Positions 1-8,389 of a DNA stretch of 42,152 nucleotides are shown one piece after another (within the stretch, counting starts at the first letter, position 1; every line of letters begins with the position of its first letter). This DNA is from Actinomycetota bacterium. Its GTDB lineage: Bacteria > Actinomycetota > Acidimicrobiia > IMCC26256 > PALSA-610. A program made the translations under genes and the position numbers. The stretch spans positions 1-42,152 of the forward strand of contig SXIR01000172.1 in the NCBI GenBank assembly GCA_005772765.1, read 5' to 3'. The notes under the pieces are model-generated. The model searched no databases, was not told the origin of the DNA, and was given only the letters and a program-made list of their open reading frames with translations.

Positions 1-410
1 CTCATCGTGCCGGCGAGTTGCTTGCGCCGTTCACCGAGGCGCGGGAACCGTTGGTACGCGATCTCCTCGACCGCCTTCAGCTCCGTGCCGGTGTGGGTGG
101 CCATCCACAGGTTCTCGCGCACCGTGAGGTTCGGGAAGATGCCCTTGCCTTCGGGAATGAGGCACAGTCCGGCTCGCGCCAACGCGTCGGGCGTGACGCC
201 GTTGACCCGCCGCCCGGCGAGCAGGTAGTCGCCTCCGGTCGGTGTCATGAGCCCGGCACAGACCTTGAGCGTCGTGCTCTTGCCGGCGCCGGTGGGCCCG
301 AGGAGGGCCATGACCGATCCAGGCTCGACCGTGAGGTCGACACCGTGGACGACCTCGATGCGGCCATACGCGGCGCGCATGCCCCGTAGTTCGAGGATCG
401 GCTCGTTCAT
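1..410 (-). CDS. livF: LivF-type ABC transporter ATP-binding protein (partial)
   Basis: This is the second ATPase of a branched-chain amino acid/amide (HAAT) importer; it would power uptake from the cytoplasmic face. The N-terminal 136 residues are visible and the gene runs off the left edge. Walker A is GPTGAGKS at residues 38-45, and the Q-loop region (IPEGKGIFPNLTVREN) is typical of LivF. The ATG overlaps the livG stop as ATGA (410-407), so the two ATPases are translationally coupled. The family is certain. The substrate is inferred only as an amino acid, amide or small carboxylate. Confidence 0.93.
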   Translation of the reverse strand, partial: MNEPILELRGMRAAYGRIEVVHGVDLTVEPGSVMALLGPTGAGKSTTLKVCAGLMTPTGGDYLLAGRRVNGVTPDALARAGLCLIPEGKGIFPNLTVRENLWMATHTGTELKAVEEIAYQRFPRLGERRKQLAGTM

Positions 411-1144
411 GACGGTTGCTCCAGGCTCGACCCGAGGTATGCGGCGAGCACAGCCGGATCGGTGCGGATCGACGCGGGGTCGCCGTTGGCGATGACGCGT
501 CCGAAATCGAGCACGAAGATGTGGTCGCTGACGTCCATGACGAGCTGAACGTCGTGTTCGACGATGAGCACGGCCAACCCGTCGGCGGCGAGCTCGCGGA
601 GCAGATGTCCCAACCCCTCGCTCTCTTGGTCGTCGAGACCGGAGGCCGGTTCGTCGAGCAACAACAGTCGTGGTTTGGTCGCCAGCGCGCGTGCGATCTC
701 GACCAATCGGGCTTGGCCCGTGGGCAACTCGTCGACGCGGTGGTCGATCATGTCGCTCAGTCCGACGCGTTCGACGATCGACTCGATCTCCGATCGCGGG
801 TCGACGCCGTCGGACCCGAATCCGGCGCGCAGCTCGGCGGCAACCTGCACGTTCTCGCGCACGGTGAGCAGACTCCAGAGCTCGAGGCGCTGGAACGTGC
901 GGGCGAGGCCGAGACGGGCGCGCTTGTAGGGCTTGAGCTTGGTGAGCGACTTGTTGTCGAGGTAGACGTCGCCGGACGACGGGCTCAACAGCCCGCAGAT
1001 CACGTTGAACAGGGTCGTCTTTCCCGCGCCGTTGGGTCCGATCAGCGCGGTGACCAATCCGGGGTCGGCGTGCAGCGTGACGGCGTCGAGCGCGACGTGG
1101 CCACCGAATCGCATCGAGATCTTGTCGACTTCGAGCAGGCTCAC
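407..1144 (-). CDS. livG: LivG-type ABC transporter ATP-binding protein
   Basis: First ATPase of the HAAT importer, 245 residues. Walker A GPNGAGKT lies at residues 36-43, the signature loop reads LPTGQ, and Walker B is LLLLDEPASGLD. The GTG start is chosen because it overlaps the stop of the permease gene as GTGA (1144-1141) and begins directly at the conserved LLEVDKISMRFGG domain start. The frame stays open far upstream, but that extension lies antisense-free within the permease gene and is a shadow. Together with LivF it should dimerise under the fused permease. Confidence 0.95.
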   Translation of the reverse strand: MSLLEVDKISMRFGGHVALDAVTLHADPGLVTALIGPNGAGKTTLFNVICGLLSPSSGDVYLDNKSLTKLKPYKRARLGLARTFQRLELWSLLTVRENVQVAAELRAGFGSDGVDPRSEIESIVERVGLSDMIDHRVDELPTGQARLVEIARALATKPRLLLLDEPASGLDDQESEGLGHLLRELAADGLAVLIVEHDVQLVMDVSDHIFVLDFGRVIANGDPASIRTDPAVLAAYLGSSLEQPS

Positions 1145-3411
1145 GCGAGCGCCTCCCGAGTGAGCCCGAGCTTGGAGTCGAGCAGCGCGATGTCGGTGTC
1201 GGTGACCGGGCGGTCGATCCCCACCCACTCGAGATGGGTGCCGTCGAACTCTTCGATCGATGGGTCCGGGTCGGGCTCGAGCGTGCCCTTGGCGATGGCG
1301 TCGGACTTGCCGATCTGCGCGCCGACGATGAGCAGCACGACGGTGCCGAGGATGAAGATCCAACCGTTCAGCGCGTCCACGCGGAGCGTGGCGACGTACA
1401 ACCCGACGATGCCGATCGAGACGATCGCCAACGCGCGGCGCGACATCAGGATCGGCTCGAACCCGACCCGCATGTCGGACACCGCGCCGTTGGGGTTGCG
1501 GCCGAGTCCAATGCCCATGAAGCCGGGTGACGCAAAGGCGAACTTCGAGTACCAGCCTTCGGGTGCCGGGCCCATGCCGAGAAAGCGAGTGTTGAGCACC
1601 GGCCAAGCGGCCATTGTGTTCAGCACCTGGAGCGAGATCCCCGCGAAGAGGGCACCGCCGATCCGACCCATCCCGCCGACGACACCGATCATGAACACCG
1701 GGAGCCCGTTCAGGAACTGCCAATTGTCGGCGTTCGTCGATTGGTTGGCGACACCGATGAGGGCGCCGCCGAGTCCGGCGAGCGCCGCCGAGGTCGAGAA
1801 GATGGCGAGCTTGGTGCCGGTGACGTTCATGCCGACCGTCGCGCACGCCGCTTCGCTGTCTTTCATCGCGAGGAGGCGCCGCCCGAACGAACTACGCCGG
1901 ATAGCGACGACGACCATCGCGACGGCGACGAAACCCACGGCCATCACGATCAGTTGGCGGTCTTCCGGGCTGAGGTTCATCCCAAGCACCTTGCCCTTGG
2001 CGCCGGAGTCGAAGCCGAAGATCTTCAGGCGTTCGACCGACAGCGACCCAGCGGTGCCGAAGAGGTCGATCGTGACATCGGTGAACGGCAGCTTGAACGG
2101 CTTCAGCTTCCACACCCATCGATCCATGAAGACGGCGAACGCAGCCGTCGCGAGCGCGAGATAGATGCCCGACAACCGCAGCGCGGGGAGGGCGATGATC
2201 GCGCCGACGATCCCGGCGAACACCATTGCGTAGACCAAGCCGATCGGCGACCCGCCGCCGAGATGCGACATGGTGACCGCGCCGATGCCGGCGAAGCTGA
2301 ACTGACACAACGACACCTGGCCGCCGAGTCCGACAAGCGGTACGAGCGACAGCACGAGGATGCCGGTGCCGAAGAGTTTGGCGATCGTCAGGGAGTCCTT
2401 CGCTGCGACGAGCGGGATCGCCATCAACGCACCGGCCAACACGATGGCCGCGAATCGACTGGCACCAACCCACGATGGCATCGGATAGAACTCGCGCGTG
2501 CGGGTGAGGCCGTGGCCGCGCAGACGAGCAGCGGGCAGTGCGAGCAACACGATGAACAAGATCAGGATCGGGATCGCAAACACGATCGATTGTCCGAAGT
2601 ATTGCGCCCACGCGGCCTCAGACCCTTGCGGAACGTACGCACCCCAGTAGGTCTGGACGAGCGCGATGACGATGGCGCCGAGGAACGTCATCGGCAGACT
2701 GCGCAAGCGCCCGACCATGGCCGCGGCGTAGGCGTTCACGATCAACAACGAAATCGACTGCGCTTCGAGGGCGATACCGCCGACGTACAACATGCCGGCG
2801 AGCATGGCGAGGGAGCATCCGATCGCCCAGGCCAGCATCGCCGAACGATCGGGGCGTGCGCCGTTCAGCGCGGCGAGCGGACGGTCGTCGACCGATGCGC
2901 GCATCGCAATGCCGGCCCGGGTCCGGTACAGGAGCACGCGGAGTCCGATCGCGACGACGACGGCCGCGCCGACCCGGAGCAACTCTTGATAGGTGATGAT
3001 CTCGCCGATGACCTTGAAGCTGCTGCCGCCGAAGAACTTTTCGGACAAGCGGTTCTCTTGCGGGTCCCAGATCCAGTTGGCGACGCCGATCATCGCGAAC
3101 AGCAGCGACACCGTCACAACGAGGCGTACGGCCTCGCTCGTTCCTTGTAATCCTCGAAAGATCCCGCGCTCGAGCAGCACGCCCACGAGCGGCCCGAACC
3201 CGAAGAGCACGATGAGGAAGGCGAGCGGGGCCGGCAGACCCCAGTCGAACCTGAGCTGCCAATACATGAAGGCGCCGAGCATGCCGATCGCGCCGTGCGC
3301 GAAGTTGAACACGCCCGTCGTGGTGTAGGTGAGCACCAGCCCGCTCGCGCCGATCGCGTAGATCGCCGCAGTAGCGAGACCAACGATCGTGAAGCTCAAG
3401 AAGTCGGACAT
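1141..3411 (-). CDS. Fused LivH-LivM branched-chain amino acid ABC permease
   Basis: A 756-residue membrane protein joining both HAAT permease subunits in one chain. Residues 1 to about 300 are LivH-like (FNFAHGAIGMLGAF near 35-48, and RASVDDRPLAALNGA in the cytoplasmic coupling region). Residues from about 315 are LivM-like (LSLVPLVGLGGQVSLCQFSFAGIGA, and the coupling motif MKDSEAACATVGMN). The C-terminal ~60 residues form an acidic cytoplasmic tail rich in Asp and Glu. LivH and LivM are usually separate genes; the fusion fixes 1:1 stoichiometry. The gene follows the binding-protein gene after a 76-bp gap that contains a strong hairpin and overlaps livG downstream. Confidence 0.93.
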   Translation of the reverse strand: MSDFLSFTIVGLATAAIYAIGASGLVLTYTTTGVFNFAHGAIGMLGAFMYWQLRFDWGLPAPLAFLIVLFGFGPLVGVLLERGIFRGLQGTSEAVRLVVTVSLLFAMIGVANWIWDPQENRLSEKFFGGSSFKVIGEIITYQELLRVGAAVVVAIGLRVLLYRTRAGIAMRASVDDRPLAALNGARPDRSAMLAWAIGCSLAMLAGMLYVGGIALEAQSISLLIVNAYAAAMVGRLRSLPMTFLGAIVIALVQTYWGAYVPQGSEAAWAQYFGQSIVFAIPILILFIVLLALPAARLRGHGLTRTREFYPMPSWVGASRFAAIVLAGALMAIPLVAAKDSLTIAKLFGTGILVLSLVPLVGLGGQVSLCQFSFAGIGAVTMSHLGGGSPIGLVYAMVFAGIVGAIIALPALRLSGIYLALATAAFAVFMDRWVWKLKPFKLPFTDVTIDLFGTAGSLSVERLKIFGFDSGAKGKVLGMNLSPEDRQLIVMAVGFVAVAMVVVAIRRSSFGRRLLAMKDSEAACATVGMNVTGTKLAIFSTSAALAGLGGALIGVANQSTNADNWQFLNGLPVFMIGVVGGMGRIGGALFAGISLQVLNTMAAWPVLNTRFLGMGPAPEGWYSKFAFASPGFMGIGLGRNPNGAVSDMRVGFEPILMSRRALAIVSIGIVGLYVATLRVDALNGWIFILGTVVLLIVGAQIGKSDAIAKGTLEPDPDPSIEEFDGTHLEWVGIDRPVTDTDIALLDSKLGLTREALA

Positions 3412-3448
3412 GGCTCGTGGCGTCCTCGGCGGCCGGTGGGAGAACCAT

Positions 3449-3471
3449 GGGGGGCCCGCAGTGGGCCCCCC
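3449..3471 (-). terminator. Strong hairpin between binding-protein and permease genes
   Basis: A perfect 9-bp GC inverted repeat, GGGGGGCCC (3449-3457) and GGGCCCCCC (3463-3471), with a 5-nt loop, sits in the 76-bp gap between the binding-protein stop and the permease start. There is no U-run on the minus-strand 3' side. It therefore looks more like an mRNA-stabilising or partially attenuating stem than a complete terminator. Such stems commonly raise the level of binding protein relative to membrane components; that role is inferred here. Confidence 0.6.
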
Positions 3472-3487
3472 GACAGTTCGAATGACG

Positions 3488-4930
3488 TCAGACGCTGCCG
3501 CAGTTCGACGGTTTCGGGTCGTCGGCGTAGGCCGGGTTCTCGCACGTGGCGCCCTGGCCGTAGTCGCCGGTCAACTCGGTGATGTTCGCGGCGTCGCAGT
3601 TGTAGATGCCGTTGTTCGCCCCGATGTCGGCCAACGTGAACTCGCCACCTTCGACGACGTACAGGTTGTAGCAGTCGCCGCCTCGGCCGGTCGTGAGATC
3701 GATCGGGGCGTGCAATCCGCCGCCGCTCCACTCGGTGTATGCGCCGATTTTCTCGAACACGCAGTCCCGAGTGAGCTCGGCGCCGCAGTCGCGAGCTGCG
3801 GTCGCGAACAACAACCAGCCCGAGAGGCCCTGGACGCCGAGGTAGGCCTTGATGCCACCCTCGTCGTACTGGTCGATGAGGTCGATGTACTGCTGCGAGG
3901 CCGAGTCGGGCTCGACCGCGCCATCGAGGAACGGCGCGAACACGGAGCGCACGTAGACGCCGTCGGCGGCTGCGCCTGCTTCGGCGGTGAGCTTGGGGTC
4001 GTAGTGGTTCGCGTCGGTGCGGATCCAGGTGAGGTCGAACTCGAGTCCTTCGGCCTCGGCCAGCATCTTGCCGAGGTTCACGGGCTCGCCGACCCAGATG
4101 AGACCCTGGACGCCCTTGCTCTGCATCTCTTCGATGTACGGGCGCCAGTTGTCGACGCCGCCCGCCGGGTAGGTCGCGTCGTAGACGACGTCCCATCCGA
4201 GTTGCGGTTGCGCGATGCCTTCCTTGTAGCGCTCACCCACGACGACGGTGGTTGCGATGTCGCCGGTGAGCACGCCCACGTTCTTCGTGGTCTCGGGGAA
4301 TTGTTCGGCGAGGTAGGTGAGGTCGCCGACAGGGAGGAAGCCCGCGGGGTTCGGCACCGGTTGGTAGGTGAGGTCGGCCTCGGCCGCGACCGCGGTGACC
4401 ACGTAGCCCGCGACGGTGGGCAGTTCGCAGTCGAGCCGCTCGACTTGGCCGACGTCGTCGAACACGGCGCCGCCGCCGACCATCATGAAGTCGCCCTCGG
4501 AGCATGCCGCAATGACCTCACGCTGGAACTGCGTCAGTTCGGCGTCGCGTTCTTTGAGGTCGATCTGACGACCGTTGATCCCGCCCTTCTCGTTGCACCA
4601 GGCGCTGAACGCCTCGGCGGTGTCGAAGAGCTCCTGGTTGAGACCCGGACGACCGGCGAACTTCGGGTCCGAGACCGTCGAGATCTGGATGCTGTCGGCC
4701 GTCACGCCGGTGTCGGTGGCGGTCAACTCGGCGCCGTCGGCCGCGGGGCCGCACACGACACCGAGGTCACCGAACGCCCCAGCCTCGAGGCCATCGGGCG
4801 TGGTGTCGGGAGTCGACGAACCGCTTCCCCCGGTCGGATTGCTGGCGATCGGCTCTTCCTCGTCGCGGCCACAAGCGGCCACCACCAAGGTCAGCGTCAT
4901 GCCGAGCGCAAGTACGCGGCGTGCCTTCAC
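3488..4930 (-). CDS. HAAT-family extracellular substrate-binding lipoprotein (LivK-like)
   Basis: A 480-residue binding protein that would deliver ligand to the fused permease. The GTG start is supported by a GAGGGGG ribosome-binding site 6 nt upstream and by the signal peptide that follows, with lipobox V-A-A-C and lipidated Cys20. The mature protein begins with a Ser/Thr/Gly linker and then has a type I periplasmic-binding fold: SIQISTVSDPKFAGRPG near the start, ACSEGDFMMVGGG and GVLTGDIATTVVVGERY further on. An earlier in-frame start exists at 4981, but it lacks a ribosome-binding site. It is the first gene of the minus-strand transporter operon and is divergent from the amidohydrolase operon. 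Confidence 0.92.
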   Translation of the reverse strand: MKARRVLALGMTLTLVVAACGRDEEEPIASNPTGGSGSSTPDTTPDGLEAGAFGDLGVVCGPAADGAELTATDTGVTADSIQISTVSDPKFAGRPGLNQELFDTAEAFSAWCNEKGGINGRQIDLKERDAELTQFQREVIAACSEGDFMMVGGGAVFDDVGQVERLDCELPTVAGYVVTAVAAEADLTYQPVPNPAGFLPVGDLTYLAEQFPETTKNVGVLTGDIATTVVVGERYKEGIAQPQLGWDVVYDATYPAGGVDNWRPYIEEMQSKGVQGLIWVGEPVNLGKMLAEAEGLEFDLTWIRTDANHYDPKLTAEAGAAADGVYVRSVFAPFLDGAVEPDSASQQYIDLIDQYDEGGIKAYLGVQGLSGWLLFATAARDCGAELTRDCVFEKIGAYTEWSGGGLHAPIDLTTGRGGDCYNLYVVEGGEFTLADIGANNGIYNCDAANITELTGDYGQGATCENPAYADDPKPSNCGSV

Positions 4931-5088
4931 TTGAATCCCCCTCGTGTCACGACTGGTGTGTGGCGCAATGTACGCCGTCAACCTGATGCCTCGTCAGATT
5001 TCGACAGCATGGTCAACAGATGGCGCGTTGCGCAAGCCGCCCCGTAGGGTCGGAGTCCCGTACTCACGCCTTCGGAGAGGTCCCGTCC

Positions 5089-5925
5089 GTGACGACCGCG
5101 CCCGACATTGTCGACATCTGGGTGAATCTCGTGACCGCTCGATCTGCGGCCGATTTTCTCGGTGATCCGGCGAACGCGCACATTCCCCAGTACCTGGGCG
5201 GTGACGGGTCGGCCGGAGTCGGCACGCAGGCGTTGCTCGACGTGATGGACACCCACGGCGTCGCCACCGGTGTGTTGTGCCCGGGATTGGGAATGGGTGG
5301 CGGGGTCGAAGACTCGCTCGCCCTCGCAGACCAACACCCGGGACGTTTCCTCGTAGCTGCCGCGTTGGCGCGCACCGAACGTCCGACCCGAAACGCAGCG
5401 CACGTGCGCGAGTACGCAGAGCACCCGCGGTTCTCGCTGGTGCGGATCACACCGCTGGCGACGCAGGTCCCGATCAATCACGCGTTGCACTACCCGGTCT
5501 ACGCCGCGTGCGAAGAGGCCGGGATCCCCGTTGCGATCAACGTCGGCATCCCCGGCCCGCGTGTGCGATCACGCGTGCAACATCCTGAGCTCCTCGAAGA
5601 TGTGATGATCGACTTCCCCGACTTGGTGATCATTGGTGCGCACATGGGCCATCCGTACGAAGAACTGCTGATGAACTACATGCGCAAATGGCCAAACCTC
5701 TATCTCTCGTGCACTGCTTACGCTCCTCGTTACATGGATCCGAACCTCGTGACGTTCATGAACACCTCGAAGTACCGCGGTCGGGTGCTCTGGGGCAGCG
5801 ACGAGCCGTGGTTCCCGATGACGCGCTCGATCACGGAGGCTCGGGCGTTGCCGCTCGACGACGAGGCAATGGCGTTGTTCCTCGGCGGCACGGCGCGCCG
5901 GCTGCTCGATCGGACGATCCGATGA
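5089..5925 (+). CDS. Amidohydrolase family 2 (TIM-barrel) protein with altered metal motif
   Basis: A 278-residue protein of the Amidohydro_2/ACMSD-like superfamily, which hydrolyses or decarboxylates cyclic and aromatic compounds. The GTG at 5089 is preceded by GGAGAGG (5074-5080). C-terminal landmarks are present: GAHMGHPYEEL with His185, and WGSDEPW with Asp238. The N-terminal HxH expected after strand 1 reads W-V-N (residues 11-13), and the strand-5 His position in PVAINVG is Asn151. Metal binding may therefore be changed or lost. It overlaps the dioxygenase start as ATGA, so it is the first gene of a coupled operon divergent from the importer. The substrate is unknown. Confidence 0.8.
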   Translation: MTTAPDIVDIWVNLVTARSAADFLGDPANAHIPQYLGGDGSAGVGTQALLDVMDTHGVATGVLCPGLGMGGGVEDSLALADQHPGRFLVAAALARTERPTRNAAHVREYAEHPRFSLVRITPLATQVPINHALHYPVYAACEEAGIPVAINVGIPGPRVRSRVQHPELLEDVMIDFPDLVIIGAHMGHPYEELLMNYMRKWPNLYLSCTAYAPRYMDPNLVTFMNTSKYRGRVLWGSDEPWFPMTRSITEARALPLDDEAMALFLGGTARRLLDRTIR

Positions 5926-6878
5926 GTGGTCCCGAGGTCCGCGTCGCGCGTGATCCTGGAGCCGCGCTCGCCGCCCGGCGATTCGCGGTTGGCGACATCC
6001 ACATGGGACCGACGACCCACCTCGCCGACGAACGGGCTCGGCTCGCCGGGCTGCGATGGGAACATTTCGATGTTCGCCAGCTCGCCCCAACGATCGGCGC
6101 AGAGTTGCACGGCATCGACCTCACCGGCGACATCTCCGACCCCGCGATCGCTGAGATTCGCCGCGCGTTGCACGCGTTCAAGGTCATCTTCTTCCGCGAT
6201 CAGCCGTTGACCCCCACCCAACACGTTGCGTTCGCTCGCAGATTCGGCGACCTCGAGATCCATCCCTTCATTCCGCCGAATCCCGATGTCCCCGAGTTGG
6301 TGCGATTCGAAAAGACTGCGGAGGTCGCCGGGTACGAGAACGCGTGGCATCACGACGTGACCTGGCGCGAGCGTCCGTCGATGGGCGCGATCCTGCACGC
6401 CGTCACCGTGCCCGACGTCGGTGGCGACACGTTGTTTTGTGACATGTTTGCCGCGTACGACGGTCTCGACGCCGCGGTGCGCGCACGGATCGACGAACTG
6501 GATGCCATCCACGACTACGCCCGAGCGTTCGGGCGCCAGGTTCCGGCCGAACAAGTTGCCGAGATGCGCGCACGGTTCCCGCAGGTAGCGCACCCCGTCG
6601 CGCCTCGCCACGAAGTCACTGGTCGTCGTCATCTCTACGTGAATCGGGTCTTTGTCGATCACCTCGAAGTCGGCGAGGCGTCGGACGGCGCCGACCTGTT
6701 CGAACTGCTCTGTCGTCAAGCCGATTATCCCGAGTACCAATGCCGCTTTCGTTGGGAGCCGCACTCCGTGGCGTTCTGGGACAACCGCGCCGTGCAGCAC
6801 TACGCGTCGAGTGATTACTGGCCCGAGGTTCGCATCATGGAGCGGGCTTCGATCGTCGGCACCCGTCCGAGTCGCTGA
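5922..6878 (+). CDS. TauD/TfdA-family Fe(II)/2-oxoglutarate dioxygenase
   Basis: A 318-residue enzyme that would couple 2-oxoglutarate decarboxylation to hydroxylation of an unknown substrate. The iron triad is visible: His143-x-Asp145 in AWHHDVTW and His293 in WDNRAVQHYA. Arg304, eleven residues after the distal His, matches the 2-oxoglutarate-binding Arg of TauD. Arg308 matches the TauD position that contacts the sulfonate. The first ~45 residues are an extension before the usual domain start (LAPTIGAELHGIDL). The ATG overlaps the amidohydrolase stop. A start inside the upstream frame at 5688 is rejected because it would lie within that gene. Confidence 0.9.
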   Translation: MSGPEVRVARDPGAALAARRFAVGDIHMGPTTHLADERARLAGLRWEHFDVRQLAPTIGAELHGIDLTGDISDPAIAEIRRALHAFKVIFFRDQPLTPTQHVAFARRFGDLEIHPFIPPNPDVPELVRFEKTAEVAGYENAWHHDVTWRERPSMGAILHAVTVPDVGGDTLFCDMFAAYDGLDAAVRARIDELDAIHDYARAFGRQVPAEQVAEMRARFPQVAHPVAPRHEVTGRRHLYVNRVFVDHLEVGEASDGADLFELLCRQADYPEYQCRFRWEPHSVAFWDNRAVQHYASSDYWPEVRIMERASIVGTRPSR

Positions 6879-6884
6879 CGCCCG

Positions 6885-8306
6885 ATGCGGATCGTCGTTG
6901 TTGGTGGTGGTGTCGCGGGGCTGAGCACTGCACTTGCCGCAGCTCGGGCCGGTCATGTCGTGCGCGTTGTCGAACGCGATTCGACACCGATGCCTGAATC
7001 GGCCGACGCTGCGTTCGCTTGGGATCGTCGCGGCGCGCCGCAAGTGCGCCACAGCCACGCATTTCTGGCTCGTCTTCGCAACCTGTTGGTGGACCGAGCC
7101 CCCGACGTCTACGCCGCGTTGCTTGCCGCAGGTGCGACCGAGTTGCGCTTCGTCGAGACCCTGCCACCGACGCTGACCGACTTCGAACCGCGCGACGGTG
7201 ACGACCGGTTGTGTGCGATCGCGTGCCGACGCACGACGTTCGAGTGGGTGCTGCGCCGGGCAGCGCTTGCCGCGCCTGGGGTCGAGTTCATCGACGGCCT
7301 CGCCGTGGACGGACTGGTCGCCGAACGGGGTTGCGCGGAAGCGCCGCCGCGGGTGATCGGAATCCACGGCCGACGCGCCGACGGGACGGCGGTGACGATC
7401 GACGCCGACGTCGTCGTCGATGCCACGGGGCCCCGCACGGCGTCGCCGCAATGGCTCATCGATGTGGGTGCGGCCGAGCCGCCCGAGCAACTCATTCCTT
7501 CGGAGATCATCTACCTCTCGCGTTTCTACCGACTGCGCGACGGCGACGACGTGCCGGAGACCGCGGGCCCGATCGGCGGCGACCTCGGGTACGCGAAATA
7601 CGCTGTGTTCGTCGGCGACAACCGCACGTTCTCGATCACGTTTGCGCTCGACATCGACGACAAGGCGATGCGCGTGCTCACCGAGGTCGACGGGTTCGAA
7701 GCTGGAGCGGCCCAGCTCCCGGCGGCCCAGCCGTGGCTCGACGGACGATCGGAGCCGATCACCGACGTGCATCCGATGGCGGGACTGCGAAATCGCCGAC
7801 GCTTCTTCGTCGACGAATCAGGGTCACCGATCGTGCGAGGTTTCGCCGCGGTGGGCGACGCGCACGTTTGTACCAACCCGCTCTACGGCCGAGGGTGTTC
7901 GCTCGCGATGGTGCACGCGTTCGGCCTGGTTGACCTGCTCGGCGAGTCCGAATGGGAACGGGCCTTTCACGATTTCACCGAACGTGAGCTCGACCCGTGG
8001 TTTCGAGCGGCCGTGCAACAGGATCGTGACGCGAAGGCGCTCGCTGGTGGCGAACCGCTTGCCGACGACGATCCGCGGGCATTCATGCGCGAGGTATTCC
8101 GCGACGGGTTGCTCCCCGCAGTGCGGACGTCGCCCGCGGTCTATCGGGCGTTCTTGCGCTGGTTCAACCTCGAGACGACTCCCGACGCACTGATGAACGA
8201 TGCCGAGGTGCTCGCAGCTGTCATGCAGAGCTACGCCGAGCGCGACTCGCGCCCGCCCGACGCGCCCCTCGGCCCCGATCGCGCGACCTTTCTCGCCAAC
8301 CTCTGA
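6885..8306 (+). CDS. FAD-dependent monooxygenase/geranylgeranyl-reductase-like oxidoreductase
   Basis: A 473-residue flavoprotein. The N-terminal Rossmann FAD motif VVVGGGVAGLSTALAAARAG and ERD are followed by VVVDATGPRT (middle motif). The second FAD segment is GFAAVGDAHVCTNPLYGRGCSLAMVHA, with the GD motif of the p-hydroxybenzoate hydroxylase fold. The lack of a transmembrane region argues for a soluble oxidoreductase. It starts 6 nt after the dioxygenase stop and is the last gene of the amidohydrolase-dioxygenase operon. A second oxygen-dependent enzyme here suggests stepwise oxidation of one imported compound (inference). Confidence 0.85.
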   Translation: MRIVVVGGGVAGLSTALAAARAGHVVRVVERDSTPMPESADAAFAWDRRGAPQVRHSHAFLARLRNLLVDRAPDVYAALLAAGATELRFVETLPPTLTDFEPRDGDDRLCAIACRRTTFEWVLRRAALAAPGVEFIDGLAVDGLVAERGCAEAPPRVIGIHGRRADGTAVTIDADVVVDATGPRTASPQWLIDVGAAEPPEQLIPSEIIYLSRFYRLRDGDDVPETAGPIGGDLGYAKYAVFVGDNRTFSITFALDIDDKAMRVLTEVDGFEAGAAQLPAAQPWLDGRSEPITDVHPMAGLRNRRRFFVDESGSPIVRGFAAVGDAHVCTNPLYGRGCSLAMVHAFGLVDLLGESEWERAFHDFTERELDPWFRAAVQQDRDAKALAGGEPLADDDPRAFMREVFRDGLLPAVRTSPAVYRAFLRWFNLETTPDALMNDAEVLAAVMQSYAERDSRPPDAPLGPDRATFLANL

Positions 8307-8389
8307 GGCACCCACATCGCACGCGACCTCACTGGTCGGTGGGTCCGTCGGCGTCGCCGAGCGGCGTCGCGGCTGTGTCGCGAGTTGGG

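Noticed and set aside
1145-1846. N-terminal extension of LivG
   Set aside because: It overlaps the permease coding sequence on the same strand in another frame; the GTGA junction at 1144 explains the start.
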